57,696 bases of DNA from Actinomadura darangshiensis (GCF_004349235.1 NZ_SMKY01000022.1:1-57696); one strand, 5' to 3'. Numbered from the stretch's first letter, positions 25,621 to 34,305 are shown. The notes: generated from the letters alone by a model not told the origin. Numbers and translations are program-made.

Positions 25621-27249
25621 ATGGCGGACAGTTTCTCCGCGGAGCGACCCAGCCCGAACGATGCGCCGGACCTGCTGCTCGACGGCCACCGGCTGACCCT
25701 GGCGGAGACCGTCGCGGTCGCGCGCCGGCCGCGGCGGCCGCGCGTGGCGCTCGCCCCCGAAGCCGTCGACCAGATGGACGTCACCACCAAGGTCAAGCGG
25801 GAGCTCATCGCCGCCGGGCTGCCCATCTACGGGGTGACGGCGGGGTTCGGCGACAGCAACACCCGGCAGGTCAGCGAGGACAAGAGCGCGGCGCTGCAGG
25901 AGAACCTGCTGCGCTTCCTCGGCTGCGGCACCGGCCCGGACGCCGAGCCGGACGTCACCCGCGCGACCCTGGTCGTGCGGGCCAACTGCCTGGCCCGGGG
26001 CTACTCGGCCATCCGGCCGGAGGTGGTGGGGCTGCTGCTCGACTGCCTCAACCACGACATCCTGCCGATGATCCCGGAGCGCGGCTCGGTCGGCGCCAGC
26101 GGCGACCTCGTGCCGCTCAGCTATGTGGCGCGGATGCTGACCGGGGAGGGCGAGGTCCGGCACGCGGAGCGGATCCGGCCGGCCGCCGACGCGCTCGCCG
26201 ACGCCGGGCTGACCCCGATCGCCCTGGAGGCGAAGGAGGGCCTGGCGCTGGTCAACGGAACCTCCTTCATGTCGGGCTTCGCCGTGCTGGCCGCCCACGA
26301 CGCGACCGAGCTGGCGTTCGTGGCCGAGTTGTGCACCGCGCTGGCGAGCCAGGTGCTGAACGGCAATCCCGCCCACTTCGACGACTTCCTCTTCCGGCAG
26401 AAGCCGCACGAGGGCGTGCTCACCAGCGCGCGCACCGTCCGGGAGCTGCTGAGCGGGGACGAGCCGGACGCCGGCGCCCCGGGGGCGGACGAGACGTGGA
26501 ACGGCGACGGCTACCGCCAGCTCGACCGTCCCATCCAGGACCGCTACTCGGTCCGCTGCTCCCCGCACGTCGTCGGGGCGCTGCGCGACACGCTCGAATG
26601 GGCGGAGCGGATGCTGGAGATCGAGGTCAACTCCTCCAACGACAACCCGCTCTTCCACCCGGACGGGACGGTCCTGAACGGCGGCAACTTCTACGGCGGG
26701 CACGTCGGCCAGACGATGGACTCGCTGAAGATCGCGGTGGCGAGCGTCGGGGACCTGCTCGACCGGCAGCTGGAGCTCGTCGTGGACGAGAAGTTCAACA
26801 ACGGCCTCACGCCCAACCTCATCCCGCGGTTCGAGGGGGACAGCTGGGACGCCGGCCTGCACCACGGCTTCAAGGGGATGCAGCTCAGCGCGTCGTCGCT
26901 GGTGGCCGAGGCGCTGCGCTGGACGACCCCGGCGACCTCGTTCTCCCGGTCGACCGAGGCGCACAACCAGGACAAGGTGAGCATGGGCACGATCGCCGCG
27001 CGCGACGCCCGCTCGGTGGTGGGCCTGGTGCAGGAGGTCGCGGCGATCCACCTGCTCGCCCTCTGCCAGGCCGCCGACCTGCGGGGGCTGGAGTGCCTGA
27101 GCCCCGCGACGAGTGCGGCGCACACCGAGATCCGCAAGCTGTCGCCGTTCCTGGACGGCGACCGGCCGCTGCACGACGACATCCGCAAGGTCACCGAGGC
27201 CGTCCGCTCCGGTGAACTGCGCACGGCCGTCGCCGGGACCATCGGCTGA
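25621..27249 (+). CDS. MIO-dependent aromatic amino acid ammonia-lyase/aminomutase (HAL/PAL/TAL family)
   Basis: 542 aa. The prosthetic-group triad Ala-Ser-Gly is in GSVGASGDLVPLSY (residues 159-161), the catalytic Tyr70 in PIYGVTAGFGDSN, and the family motif NSSNDNPLF follows. At the ring-selectivity position the sequence is LLRFLGCG (Phe99-Leu100), like the Phe-Leu of phenylalanine lyases and not His-Leu of tyrosine lyases. Phenylalanine is therefore the likelier substrate, giving cinnamate or beta-phenylalanine; lyase and mutase cannot be told apart here. It lies 41 bases after the truncated ligase and ends in a strong terminator. It may supply a starter or side chain for the cluster. Confidence 0.88.
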   Translation: MADSFSAERPSPNDAPDLLLDGHRLTLAETVAVARRPRRPRVALAPEAVDQMDVTTKVKRELIAAGLPIYGVTAGFGDSNTRQVSEDKSAALQENLLRFLGCGTGPDAEPDVTRATLVVRANCLARGYSAIRPEVVGLLLDCLNHDILPMIPERGSVGASGDLVPLSYVARMLTGEGEVRHAERIRPAADALADAGLTPIALEAKEGLALVNGTSFMSGFAVLAAHDATELAFVAELCTALASQVLNGNPAHFDDFLFRQKPHEGVLTSARTVRELLSGDEPDAGAPGADETWNGDGYRQLDRPIQDRYSVRCSPHVVGALRDTLEWAERMLEIEVNSSNDNPLFHPDGTVLNGGNFYGGHVGQTMDSLKIAVASVGDLLDRQLELVVDEKFNNGLTPNLIPRFEGDSWDAGLHHGFKGMQLSASSLVAEALRWTTPATSFSRSTEAHNQDKVSMGTIAARDARSVVGLVQEVAAIHLLALCQAADLRGLECLSPATSAAHTEIRKLSPFLDGDRPLHDDIRKVTEAVRSGELRTAVAGTIG

Positions 27250-27266
27250 TCCCCAGCCCGGCGCAG

Positions 27267-27300
27267 GACGCCCTCGATCTCACGCGAGATCGAGGGCGTC
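27267..27300. terminator. Bidirectional intrinsic terminator
   Basis: A 15-bp perfect stem: arms 27267-27281 and 27286-27300 around the loop ACGC, followed by TTCC. It lies between the convergent MIO enzyme gene (ends 27249) and the acyltransferase gene (ends 27326). Confidence 0.85.
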
Positions 27301-27325
27301 TTCCTGTCCGGGCGCCCGGTGGGGG

Positions 27326-28429
27326 TCAGCCTGCCGGGTCCACCCAGAAGGTCCGGCGCTGCCACGGCTCGGCGGGCAGCGGCACGGGCAGCCCGGCCGC
27401 CCGTACCCGCGTCCAGTCCGGTGTGCGGCCCGCCATGTACACGGAGCCGAGGGCCGCCAGCAGGGTCTCCGTGTCCGGCTTCCTGCGCACCAGGCTGGCG
27501 ACGGCCCCCGCCGGGGCGCGGGCCGCCTTGACCGCGTCGCCGACCGCGGAGACCAGCAGCGGATGGGGGCTGATCTCGACGAACAGCGCCGGCTCGCCGC
27601 CGGCCAGGATCGAGCGCACGGCGGGCCCGAAACGCACCGGCCGCCGGACGTTCTCCATCCAGTACCCGCCGCCCAGTTCGGTGCCGTCGACCGGCCGGTC
27701 GAGAACGGTCGAGTGCATCGGGAGCCGCGCCGCTCCGGGGCCGATCTCCGCGAGCGCGGCCCGCAGGTCGTCCCGGATCGGCTCCACCTGCGGTCCGTGC
27801 GAGGCGTAGCCGACGCTGACCCGGCGGGTGAAGACCCCGCGTTCCCGCAGCGGCTCGACGACGCGCTCCAGCGCCTCCGGGTCACCGGACAGGACGGTGA
27901 AGCTGTCGCTGTTGAGGACGCCCGCGGCGACCCGGTCGGAGTAACCGCCGATCGCCTCCACGGCCGCCTCCTCCCCGAGCCCGACCGCCCACATCCCGCC
28001 GGTGGTGCCGAGGTCCCTCAGCAGCAGGCCGCGGCGGCACACGACCGCCGCCGCGTCGTCCACGCCCAGCGCGCCGGACACGGTGGCGGCCGCGATCTCG
28101 CCCATGCTGTGCCCGAGGAGCAGGTCCGGTTCGACGCCCCAGTCGAGCCAGGTGTCGGCGAGCGCGACCTGGAACGCCCACAGGGTCGGCTGGATCTCGT
28201 CAACGGCGGTCAGCGGCGCGTCGCTGTGCAGGCGGTCGACCGGCGACCAGCCGAGTTCGGCCTCGACGGCCTTGGCGCACCTGCCCAGCGACTCGGCGAA
28301 CGGACGGCTCGACCGCATCAGGCCCCGGCCCATGCCCACCCACTGGGCGCCCTGGCCGGGGAAGACGAAGACCAGCCGGGCCGGGCCTTCGAGACGTTCG
28401 GTGATGGTGGCGGTTTCGGACTGGCGCAT
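27326..28429 (-). CDS. Stand-alone (trans) acyltransferase, methylmalonyl-type signature
   Basis: 367 aa, a type I PKS-style AT domain as a free protein. GQGAQWVGM is near the N-terminus and the nucleophile is in GHSMGE, near residue 108. About 100 residues later comes the specificity motif YASH, which in modular PKS ATs marks methylmalonyl-CoA (HAFH marks malonyl). The C-terminus keeps a post-AT linker (WQRRTFWVD), suggesting it was excised from a modular PKS. It is the natural partner for the KS whose own AT is dead. The second ATG (28429) has GGGAG just upstream, so I chose it over 28441. Confidence 0.87.
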   Translation of the reverse strand: MRQSETATITERLEGPARLVFVFPGQGAQWVGMGRGLMRSSRPFAESLGRCAKAVEAELGWSPVDRLHSDAPLTAVDEIQPTLWAFQVALADTWLDWGVEPDLLLGHSMGEIAAATVSGALGVDDAAAVVCRRGLLLRDLGTTGGMWAVGLGEEAAVEAIGGYSDRVAAGVLNSDSFTVLSGDPEALERVVEPLRERGVFTRRVSVGYASHGPQVEPIRDDLRAALAEIGPGAARLPMHSTVLDRPVDGTELGGGYWMENVRRPVRFGPAVRSILAGGEPALFVEISPHPLLVSAVGDAVKAARAPAGAVASLVRRKPDTETLLAALGSVYMAGRTPDWTRVRAAGLPVPLPAEPWQRRTFWVDPAG

Positions 28430-28457
28430 CGGTACTCCCATGGTCTGCCGGGAAACC

Positions 28458-28494
28458 GGACGGCCGGGCCGCTTGACACGCGACCCGGCCGTCC
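28458..28494. terminator. Hairpin between inositol-phosphate synthase and acyltransferase genes
   Basis: 11-bp perfect arms GGACGGCCGGG (28458-28468) and CCCGGCCGTCC (28484-28494) with a 15-base loop. It follows the leftward inositol-3-phosphate synthase gene. There is no clear T-run, so partial read-through into the acyltransferase gene is possible. Confidence 0.55.
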
Positions 28495-28526
28495 CCTCAC
28501 TGCGTTGCGGTACTCAGGCGCCGTCC

Positions 28527-29648
28527 TCAGGCGATGCCGGACGTCCCCGTGCCCGACATCCAGGTGCCCAGCCGCTCGCGGGCGACCTGGTCGGACTCCT
28601 GCGCGACCGCGCGCGGCGGCGCCTTGAACAGCCACGCCGACACCCACTCGTCGACCGCGGTGTCGCCGCGGTCCATCGCGAGCTTGGCGATGCGGGCGGC
28701 GTCGATGACGACCCCGGCCGAGTTGGGCGAGTCCGGGACGGTCAGCTGGATCTCCATGTCGATCGGCGCGCCGCCGAAGCCGCGTCCCTCGCACCGGATG
28801 AACGCCTTCTTGGTGTCGCCGAGGAAGCGCACGTAGTCGGACGGGCCGATGTGGACGTCCTCGTCGGCCAGCTCACCGGAGTAGGCGTCGGTGACCGCCG
28901 AGGTCTTGGACTCCCGCTTGGACTCCAGCCGGTCGCGTTCGAGCATGTTGTAGAAGTCCATGTTGCCGCCGACGTTCAGCTGGTACGTGCGGTCCAGCCG
29001 GATGCCGCGGTCGGAGAACGCCCGGACGAGGACGCGGTGCAGGTAGGTCGCGCCCAGCTGCGACTTGATGTCGTCGCCGATCAGCGGCAGGCCCGCCGCC
29101 CGGAACCGCTCCCGCCACTCGTCCTTGCGGGCGATGAACACCGGCACGTTGTTGACGAACCCGACGCCCGCCTCCAGCGCGACGTCGGCCCACCACTCGG
29201 TGGCCTCCTGCGACCCGACCGGCAGGTAGTTGAGCAGCACGTCGACGCGGGCCGCCCGGATCTGCTCGATGACCGCCGCGCGCTCGTCGCCCGTGTCGGA
29301 GTCGGCCAGGGTGATGCGCTCCTGGTACTTGCGGCCGGCCCCGTCCAGCGTCGGTGCCCGCTGCACCCGCACGTCGGTGCCGATCGGCAGCAGGTCGCCC
29401 TGCGGGATGCCGACGTCCAGGTTCTGGCCGCTGGCCCGTGCCGTCCACAGGTCCTTGCCGACCTTCTCGACGTCGACGTCCCACGCCGCGACGGGGTCCA
29501 GAGCGCCGGCGCCGTACGGGCCGACCTTGGGGAACATCAGTCCGGCGGTCAGGTCGGGGGTGGCGCGGTAGTAGGCCGTCCCCTCCAGGAGGGCGCGGGC
29601 GCAGTTCCCCACGCCGATGATGCCGACCCGTACGAAATGAGTATCCAT
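28527..29648 (-). CDS. Inositol-3-phosphate (myo-inositol-1-phosphate) synthase
   Basis: 373 aa, the actinobacterial length. NAD-binding GIIGVGNCARALLEG opens the protein, and LLNYLPVGSQEATEWW, GDDIKSQLGATYLHR and NVGGNMDFYNM are the active-site segments. It converts glucose 6-phosphate to 1D-myo-inositol 3-phosphate. A copy inside a biosynthetic cluster, together with an inositol monophosphatase, an inositol dehydrogenase-like enzyme and an inosose-type aminotransferase, indicates dedicated aminocyclitol supply, as in hygromycin A biosynthesis. It starts two bases after the stop of the DegT-family gene. Confidence 0.93.
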   Translation of the reverse strand: MDTHFVRVGIIGVGNCARALLEGTAYYRATPDLTAGLMFPKVGPYGAGALDPVAAWDVDVEKVGKDLWTARASGQNLDVGIPQGDLLPIGTDVRVQRAPTLDGAGRKYQERITLADSDTGDERAAVIEQIRAARVDVLLNYLPVGSQEATEWWADVALEAGVGFVNNVPVFIARKDEWRERFRAAGLPLIGDDIKSQLGATYLHRVLVRAFSDRGIRLDRTYQLNVGGNMDFYNMLERDRLESKRESKTSAVTDAYSGELADEDVHIGPSDYVRFLGDTKKAFIRCEGRGFGGAPIDMEIQLTVPDSPNSAGVVIDAARIAKLAMDRGDTAVDEWVSAWLFKAPPRAVAQESDQVARERLGTWMSGTGTSGIA

Positions 29649-29650
29649 TG

Positions 29651-30748
29651 TCAGCTTCCTATGGTCGTTTCCAGGATGCGGCAGACCGTCTCCACCTCAT
29701 CGTCGTTCCAGGTCATCGGCGGGCTCGCCTCGGTGCCGAGGCACAGCGTGCCCGCGGCCGCGGCGTCGGCCGCCGGTGCCTTCGGCCAGCCGAGGCCGCC
29801 GAAGGCCGGGTGGCGGTGCAGGGGCAGCCGGCCCCAGCGATGGGTCGGCACACCGGCCTCGGCCAGGTCCCGCTCCATCTCCGCCGTCCGGCGCTCGTCC
29901 AGGTCGGCGGGGCCGAACCGGACCTTGTGCCAGGCGGGCTCGGCCGTGTCCGGGGCGTGCTGCCGCCAGAGCCCGAGCCCGTCCAGCGCCTCGTGGAGCC
30001 TGCCGGTGACGGCCCCGGCGCGGGCGGCCCAGTGGTCCAGGCCGCCCAGCCGGTGCGCCACCATGGCCATCGACAGCTCGGTCGGGCGCCAGTTGTGCCC
30101 GCCCGGCCACACGACGCCGGCGTTGGAGCGCGACTCCCCGGCCGGCACCCCGTAGTCGCGCAGCTCGCGCAGCTTCCCCGCGAGGTCCGCGTCATCGGTG
30201 GTGATGGCGCCGCCGTCGGGGGCGGCGACGATCTTCGCCGAGGAGAACGACCAGGCGTGCGTGCCGGTCGCGCCGACGTGCCGTCCCGCGAGCGTGCTGC
30301 CGAGCGACTGGCACGCGTCGGTCAGCACGGCCCGTCCGGGGACGCTTTCGCGGCCCAGGTGGTGCGGGACCCCGTGCAGGTCGACGGCGAGGACGATGTC
30401 CGCCTCGGGGAAGTCGTCCACCATCGTCAGCGTGTCCGGCCGGACGTCGGTGAAGATCGGCCGGGCGCCGATGTGCGAGACCCCGGTGACCGTGCCCGCG
30501 AACGTCAGGGCGGGCACCGCGACGGGCGTGCCCCGGACGCAGCCCATGGCGTGCAGCGCGGCGTGCAGCGCCGAGGTGCAGCTGTTGAACGCCACGGCGT
30601 GCGGGGCGCCGGTGACCTTCTCCATCAGCCGCTCGACCTCGGCCGTCCACGGGCCGTCGGTCCACACCCGGGACAGGGCGACCTCGGTGAGCAGGGCGAC
30701 CTCGGGCCCGGTGGGCGCGGTCGGCCAGCGTCGCTCGGCGAGCCGCAT
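29651..30748 (-). CDS. DegT/DnrJ/EryC1-family PLP aminotransferase (first of two)
   Basis: 365 aa. PLP-binding Lys172 is in SFSSAKIVAAPDGGAI and Asp144 in VLTDACQSLG. NSCTSALHAALHAMG forms the phosphate loop. The family transaminates keto-sugars and keto-cyclitols. It is co-transcribed with ACP and inositol-3-phosphate synthase genes. It lacks the QESKVLTCGEGG pattern of inosose aminotransferases seen in the other copy, so it may act on a different keto-sugar or a second position of the cyclitol. The ATG at 30748 is two bases after the ACP stop. Confidence 0.88.
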   Translation of the reverse strand: MRLAERRWPTAPTGPEVALLTEVALSRVWTDGPWTAEVERLMEKVTGAPHAVAFNSCTSALHAALHAMGCVRGTPVAVPALTFAGTVTGVSHIGARPIFTDVRPDTLTMVDDFPEADIVLAVDLHGVPHHLGRESVPGRAVLTDACQSLGSTLAGRHVGATGTHAWSFSSAKIVAAPDGGAITTDDADLAGKLRELRDYGVPAGESRSNAGVVWPGGHNWRPTELSMAMVAHRLGGLDHWAARAGAVTGRLHEALDGLGLWRQHAPDTAEPAWHKVRFGPADLDERRTAEMERDLAEAGVPTHRWGRLPLHRHPAFGGLGWPKAPAADAAAAGTLCLGTEASPPMTWNDDEVETVCRILETTIGS

Positions 30749-30750
30749 GC

Positions 30751-31017
30751 TCAGGCCTCGGCGGCGGTCTTGAGCAGGAAGCCGGCCAGGGCGTCGATGG
30801 TGGGGTGGTCCCAGGCCAGCGTCGGCTCCACGACCAGGCCCATCTCGTCCTCGATGTCGTCGCAGAGGGTCAGCGCGGCCATCGAGTCCAGCCCCTGCGC
30901 CTCGAAGGTCAGGTTGGGGTCGATCTTGGCCGCGTCCGTCTCCAGGTACTCGGCGATCCGCCCGATCAGCCACGTGCGCAGTTCCTCGTGGGAACCGGTC
31001 AATGTCGATCCCGACAT
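30751..31017 (-). CDS. Acyl carrier protein
   Basis: 88 aa. The phosphopantetheine Ser is in AQGLDSMAALTL (GxDS motif), with flanking helices LRTWLIGRIAEYLE and PTIDALAGFLLK. It is the only carrier protein seen in the window, so it must serve the KS/KS-beta pair, the KS with dead AT, the trans-AT and the stand-alone condensation domain. The start ATG 31017 follows GGAGG by about five bases; an upstream in-frame ATG (31029) is less well placed. Confidence 0.92.
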   Translation of the reverse strand: MSGSTLTGSHEELRTWLIGRIAEYLETDAAKIDPNLTFEAQGLDSMAALTLCDDIEDEMGLVVEPTLAWDHPTIDALAGFLLKTAAEA

Positions 31018-31087
31018 GTGCACCTCCATACGTCTTTCCAGGTCGGTTCAGTGTCACCGTGCGGTCCGCGTCCGCGGGACCCCAGAG

Positions 31088-32473
31088 CTACCGCGCTTGT
31101 GCACTGCCTGGATGGGCATGCCTGCGTCGGTCCTGGCGGCCGAGGAAGACGAACGCGCTGATGACGACGACCAGGCCGCAGACGTTCATCGCGCTCATCG
31201 TCACGTACAGCGGCGTGGGCGAAGCGGCGCCGTGGACGGCGAGCGCGCCGATGCCGACCGTCCCGAGGACGTAGATGGCGTTGCCCGAGAGCGCGACGAC
31301 GCCGCCGCCGGTCTGCTGGAGCGCCATGACCGAGGTGTAGACGAGCCCGAGCGTGAGGTAGCTCGGCCCGACGATGGCGAAGTAGCCGCCGATCTCCTCG
31401 ACGATCCGGGGGTTCCCCGTGGCGAGGTGCCCGATCGAGTCGCGCAGCAGCCACAGCACCGGGACGAGGACGCAGTAGACGATCAGCGTCACCTGCAGCC
31501 CGGAGGCCAGCACCGAGGTGAGCCGCCGCCGGCCGCCCACGCCGCGCTGCTGGTTCATCAGGATCGCCGACGCGGAGCCGATCACGAAGCCGGGCATCAG
31601 GACCAGGTTCTGTATCGTGCCCGCCGTGGTGAACCCGGCGCGCACGTCCGCGCCGAACGGCTCCAGCATCAGCAGGAACGCGAAGTTCATGCCGAACATC
31701 ACCGTGGTGGACAGGCTCACCGGCAGTCCGGTCCGCAGCAGGTGGCCGAGCACCTCCGGCCGCCACAGCCCGCCCGGCGGCGGGTGCAGCAGGCCGGCGC
31801 GCAGCAGCAGAATGTGCCCGGTGAGGCCGGAGACGCCACCGGCGATGATCGTCGCCAGCGGGACCGCGACGAGGCCCATGTCGGTGCCGAGCCCGAACCC
31901 GGCCAGCCCGCCCACCTCGACCACGTTGCAGACCAGCATGACCGCCGACCCCTGGCTCGCGCGCTTCGTGCCGCGCAGCGTGGACGCGCACAGCACCGGC
32001 CAGATCAGCGCGAGGTTGGCCACCGACATCCAGCGCAGGAACAGCACGAAGGGGCCCCGGACGTCCGGCCCGGCGCCGAGGACGTCGGCGAGCGCCGGGG
32101 CCGCCATGCTCAGCACCCCGGCGAGCACCACCCCGGCCGAGACCCACACGCCTCCCAGGCTCAGCATCGCCGACACCTGGTCCTTCTCGCCGCGGCCCGC
32201 GCGCAGTGCCGTCAGCGACTGGTTGCTGATGTCGAAGGCGGTCTGCACCGCGAAGAAGAGGAGGAACAGCGGCGTGTAGAGCGCGCGGACGTGGATCGCC
32301 TCGTCGCTCATCCAGCCCATGATGGCGACGATCGAGATCGGGACCAGGACCGAGAGCAGCTGCGCGAACGCCATCGGCGCCGCCATGCCGGCGATCTGCC
32401 ACGGCCTCGACACCAGCCCCTCGCGGCCGTGCCGCTTGTGCCGGGGCCGGTACTCCTTCCGCACCTGTTCCAT
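31088..32473 (-). CDS. MATE-family multidrug/metabolite exporter
   Basis: 461 aa with about twelve membrane helices in two homologous halves. The N-terminal half begins QIAGMAAPMAFAQLLSVLVPI and the second half includes GLPVSLSTTVMFGMNFAFLL. The style is the MATE/MOP (NorM/DinF) class, which exports cationic or amphipathic compounds with Na+ or H+. It is in line with ACP, aminotransferase and inositol-phosphate synthase genes, so self-resistance/export of the cluster product is likely. No good ribosome site precedes the chosen ATG; the long upstream extension is not transporter-like. Confidence 0.87.
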   Translation of the reverse strand: MEQVRKEYRPRHKRHGREGLVSRPWQIAGMAAPMAFAQLLSVLVPISIVAIMGWMSDEAIHVRALYTPLFLLFFAVQTAFDISNQSLTALRAGRGEKDQVSAMLSLGGVWVSAGVVLAGVLSMAAPALADVLGAGPDVRGPFVLFLRWMSVANLALIWPVLCASTLRGTKRASQGSAVMLVCNVVEVGGLAGFGLGTDMGLVAVPLATIIAGGVSGLTGHILLLRAGLLHPPPGGLWRPEVLGHLLRTGLPVSLSTTVMFGMNFAFLLMLEPFGADVRAGFTTAGTIQNLVLMPGFVIGSASAILMNQQRGVGGRRRLTSVLASGLQVTLIVYCVLVPVLWLLRDSIGHLATGNPRIVEEIGGYFAIVGPSYLTLGLVYTSVMALQQTGGGVVALSGNAIYVLGTVGIGALAVHGAASPTPLYVTMSAMNVCGLVVVISAFVFLGRQDRRRHAHPGSAQAR

Positions 32474-32639
32474 GGTCAGGAGGGTCGTGCGCCGCGGCGG
32501 GCGCCCACCAGCCACGGCCGACCGGATCTTCCCCCTGCGTGAGTGCCCTGCACGATCGCCCTGCACCGACGGCGTGCCCGTTCGGGCGATGCACGCGAAG
32601 GGGTCGCGGGACGCACGGCGCTGTGCTGACGATGGCGCT

Positions 32640-33497
32640 GTGACGACGATGGGGACGGCGCTGGACGAGGCCGAGGTCGAGGGCATGATGCGGGCCGCGG
32701 AGCGGGCCGCGGAGCGTGCGGGGCGCTACCTGGTGGGGTGCCTTGAGGAGGGGACGGAGTCGCTGGCCAAGCCCGGCACGCACGAGCACGACGTGGTGAC
32801 CGAGGCCGACCTCGCCGCCGAGGAGATGATCAGGAGCGAGCTGGACGCGGCGGCCCCGGGCGCGCTCTTCGTCGGAGAGGAGGGCGCCGGCGGGGGCGCC
32901 GCGCCGCGGGACCCCGACGCGGAGGCCGCCGAAGCCGAGGTGTGCTGGTTCGTCGACCCGATCGACGGCACGCACAACTTCTCGCGGGGCGTCCCGCTGT
33001 TCTGCGTCTCGATCGGGCTGAGCGTGCGCGGCGAGCCGGCCGGGGGGTGCGTGTACGAGCCGGCGAGGGACGAGCTCTACACCGCGGCCGGCGGCCGGCT
33101 GCGCCGCAATGGCCGGCCCGTCCGGGCGCTGCCGCCGGCGCGGGCGGTACCGATGGTGCTGTCCGATGTGCCCCGTCCGGGCGTCGTCCCGGACCCGGCC
33201 GAAATGGCGCTCTTCACGGAGCTGATGGGCGCGGCCGACGTCCGGCGGATCGGGTCGGCGGCGCTCGCCCTGGCCTACGTCGCCACGGGCCGCGCCGAGC
33301 TCGCCGTCGCCGCCGACGTGTTCGCCTGGGACGTCGCCGCGGGCCGTGCCCTGGTCACCGCGTCGGGCGGGACGTTCGTCGCGGTCCCGGGCGAGCCCTC
33401 GGCCGTCCGTCCGGGCGGGTTCGTCGCCTGGCGGCCGGAACTCGCCGACCTCGGTGCCGGGACTGTGACGTCACTGACCCGGTGTGAAGTTCGCTGA
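32640..33497 (+). CDS. Inositol monophosphatase family phosphatase
   Basis: 285 aa. Metal-site motifs: VGEEGAG (Glu), then WFVDPIDGTHNFSRG (the DPIDGTxNF signature) and FAWDVAAGRALV (WDxAAG). It should remove phosphate from myo-inositol phosphate made by the synthase at 28527-29648, giving free myo-inositol for oxidation and amination. It is divergent from the MATE gene. GTG 32640 or ATG 32649 may be the start; neither has a strong ribosome site. Confidence 0.9.
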   Translation: MTTMGTALDEAEVEGMMRAAERAAERAGRYLVGCLEEGTESLAKPGTHEHDVVTEADLAAEEMIRSELDAAAPGALFVGEEGAGGGAAPRDPDAEAAEAEVCWFVDPIDGTHNFSRGVPLFCVSIGLSVRGEPAGGCVYEPARDELYTAAGGRLRRNGRPVRALPPARAVPMVLSDVPRPGVVPDPAEMALFTELMGAADVRRIGSAALALAYVATGRAELAVAADVFAWDVAAGRALVTASGGTFVAVPGEPSAVRPGGFVAWRPELADLGAGTVTSLTRCEVR

Positions 33498-33516
33498 TTT
33501 GGTCTCTTTTTCTGTC

Positions 33517-33538
33517 CTCTGTCGGGAAGACGACAGAG
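33517..33538. repeat. 8-bp inverted repeat upstream of the LuxR-type regulator
   Basis: CTCTGTCG (33517-33524) and CGACAGAG (33531-33538) are exact reverse complements with a 6-base loop. It lies 110-130 bases upstream of the regulator start, in the 151-base gap after the inositol phosphatase gene. It could be an operator or a weak terminator; there is no T-run after it. Confidence 0.4.
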
Positions 33539-33648
33539 ACCTGGCGTACCCATGCCGCCAGCGATTTGGATGACTGACGTCCGCCGAATGGGCGCACCAT
33601 CCGTACCGCGCTGCCGGGAACGGCAGGTTGAGGAGGCCGGGAAACGAC

Positions 33649-34305
33649 ATGACCGAGGACACGATGACCGGGGGCCTTAGCGTCGTGATCTACGTGAAGA
33701 ACGTAGTCGTCGGGCAGGGGCTGGAAGCCGTCCTGCGCATGCTCCCCCGCGTCCGATCGATCCGGCACTGCACGACGCGGCAGGCCGCCGAGGCGGCCGT
33801 CTCCGAGGGGGACGCCGACATCATCGTCGTGACCAGCGCGGAGAGCTCCGCCGCCACGGAGCTGACCGGTTCGCTGCCGCGCACGAGGGTGCTGCTGCTG
33901 CTCGACGAGTTCGAGGCGTCCGGCGCGAGCCTGCTCGGCGCCATGACCGCCGACGGGTTCCTGATCCAGCAGGACCTGACCGCCGCGGACCTGGGCGAGG
34001 CCCTGGACCGCATGATGACCGGCGAGATGCCGATGCCCGCCCGGGTGGGCCGGGAGCTGCTGGCCCGCGCCGGGTCGCCGGTGCCGAGCAGCCCGTCGCG
34101 GTCGGCGATCCTGACGCCGCGGGAGAACGAGACCCTGGCCCTGCTCGCCGAGGGCTACAGCAACAAGCAGATCGCGCGCCGGCTGTCGATCTCCGACCAC
34201 GGCGCCAAGCGGCTGGTCACCAGCGTCATGCTGAAGCTCGGCGCGCCCAACCGCACCGCGGCCGTCGTGATCGCCATCAAGCAGGGCATGATCACCGCCG
34301 CCTGA
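33649..34305 (+). CDS. LuxR/NarL-type regulator with degenerate receiver domain
   Basis: 218 aa. The C-terminal HTH (LTPRENETLALLAEGYSNKQIARRLSIS, about residue 148 on) is a clear GerE/LuxR domain. The N-terminal 125 residues have a receiver fold, but the phospho-acceptor region reads ADIIVVTSAES with no Asp, and the usual Lys position reads FLIQQD. It is therefore an atypical response regulator that probably senses a small molecule, as JadR1-type regulators do, and not phosphate. It is the only regulator inside the cluster, so it is the likely pathway regulator. The ATG at 33649 is preceded by AGGAGG and GGGAA. Confidence 0.87.
   Translation: MTEDTMTGGLSVVIYVKNVVVGQGLEAVLRMLPRVRSIRHCTTRQAAEAAVSEGDADIIVVTSAESSAATELTGSLPRTRVLLLLDEFEASGASLLGAMTADGFLIQQDLTAADLGEALDRMMTGEMPMPARVGRELLARAGSPVPSSPSRSAILTPRENETLALLAEGYSNKQIARRLSISDHGAKRLVTSVMLKLGAPNRTAAVVIAIKQGMITAA

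Noticed and set aside
24368..27249. 4-hydroxycinnamate (chalcone-like) flavonoid pathway from tyrosine
   Set aside because: The selectivity position of the MIO enzyme favours phenylalanine, no hydroxylase is present and the CoA ligase looks inactive, so a simple TAL-4CL-CHS pathway is not supported.
33517..33538. Intrinsic terminator for the inositol phosphatase gene
   Set aside because: The stem is only 8 bp and the T-rich stretch lies before and not after it, so it is listed as a repeat only.
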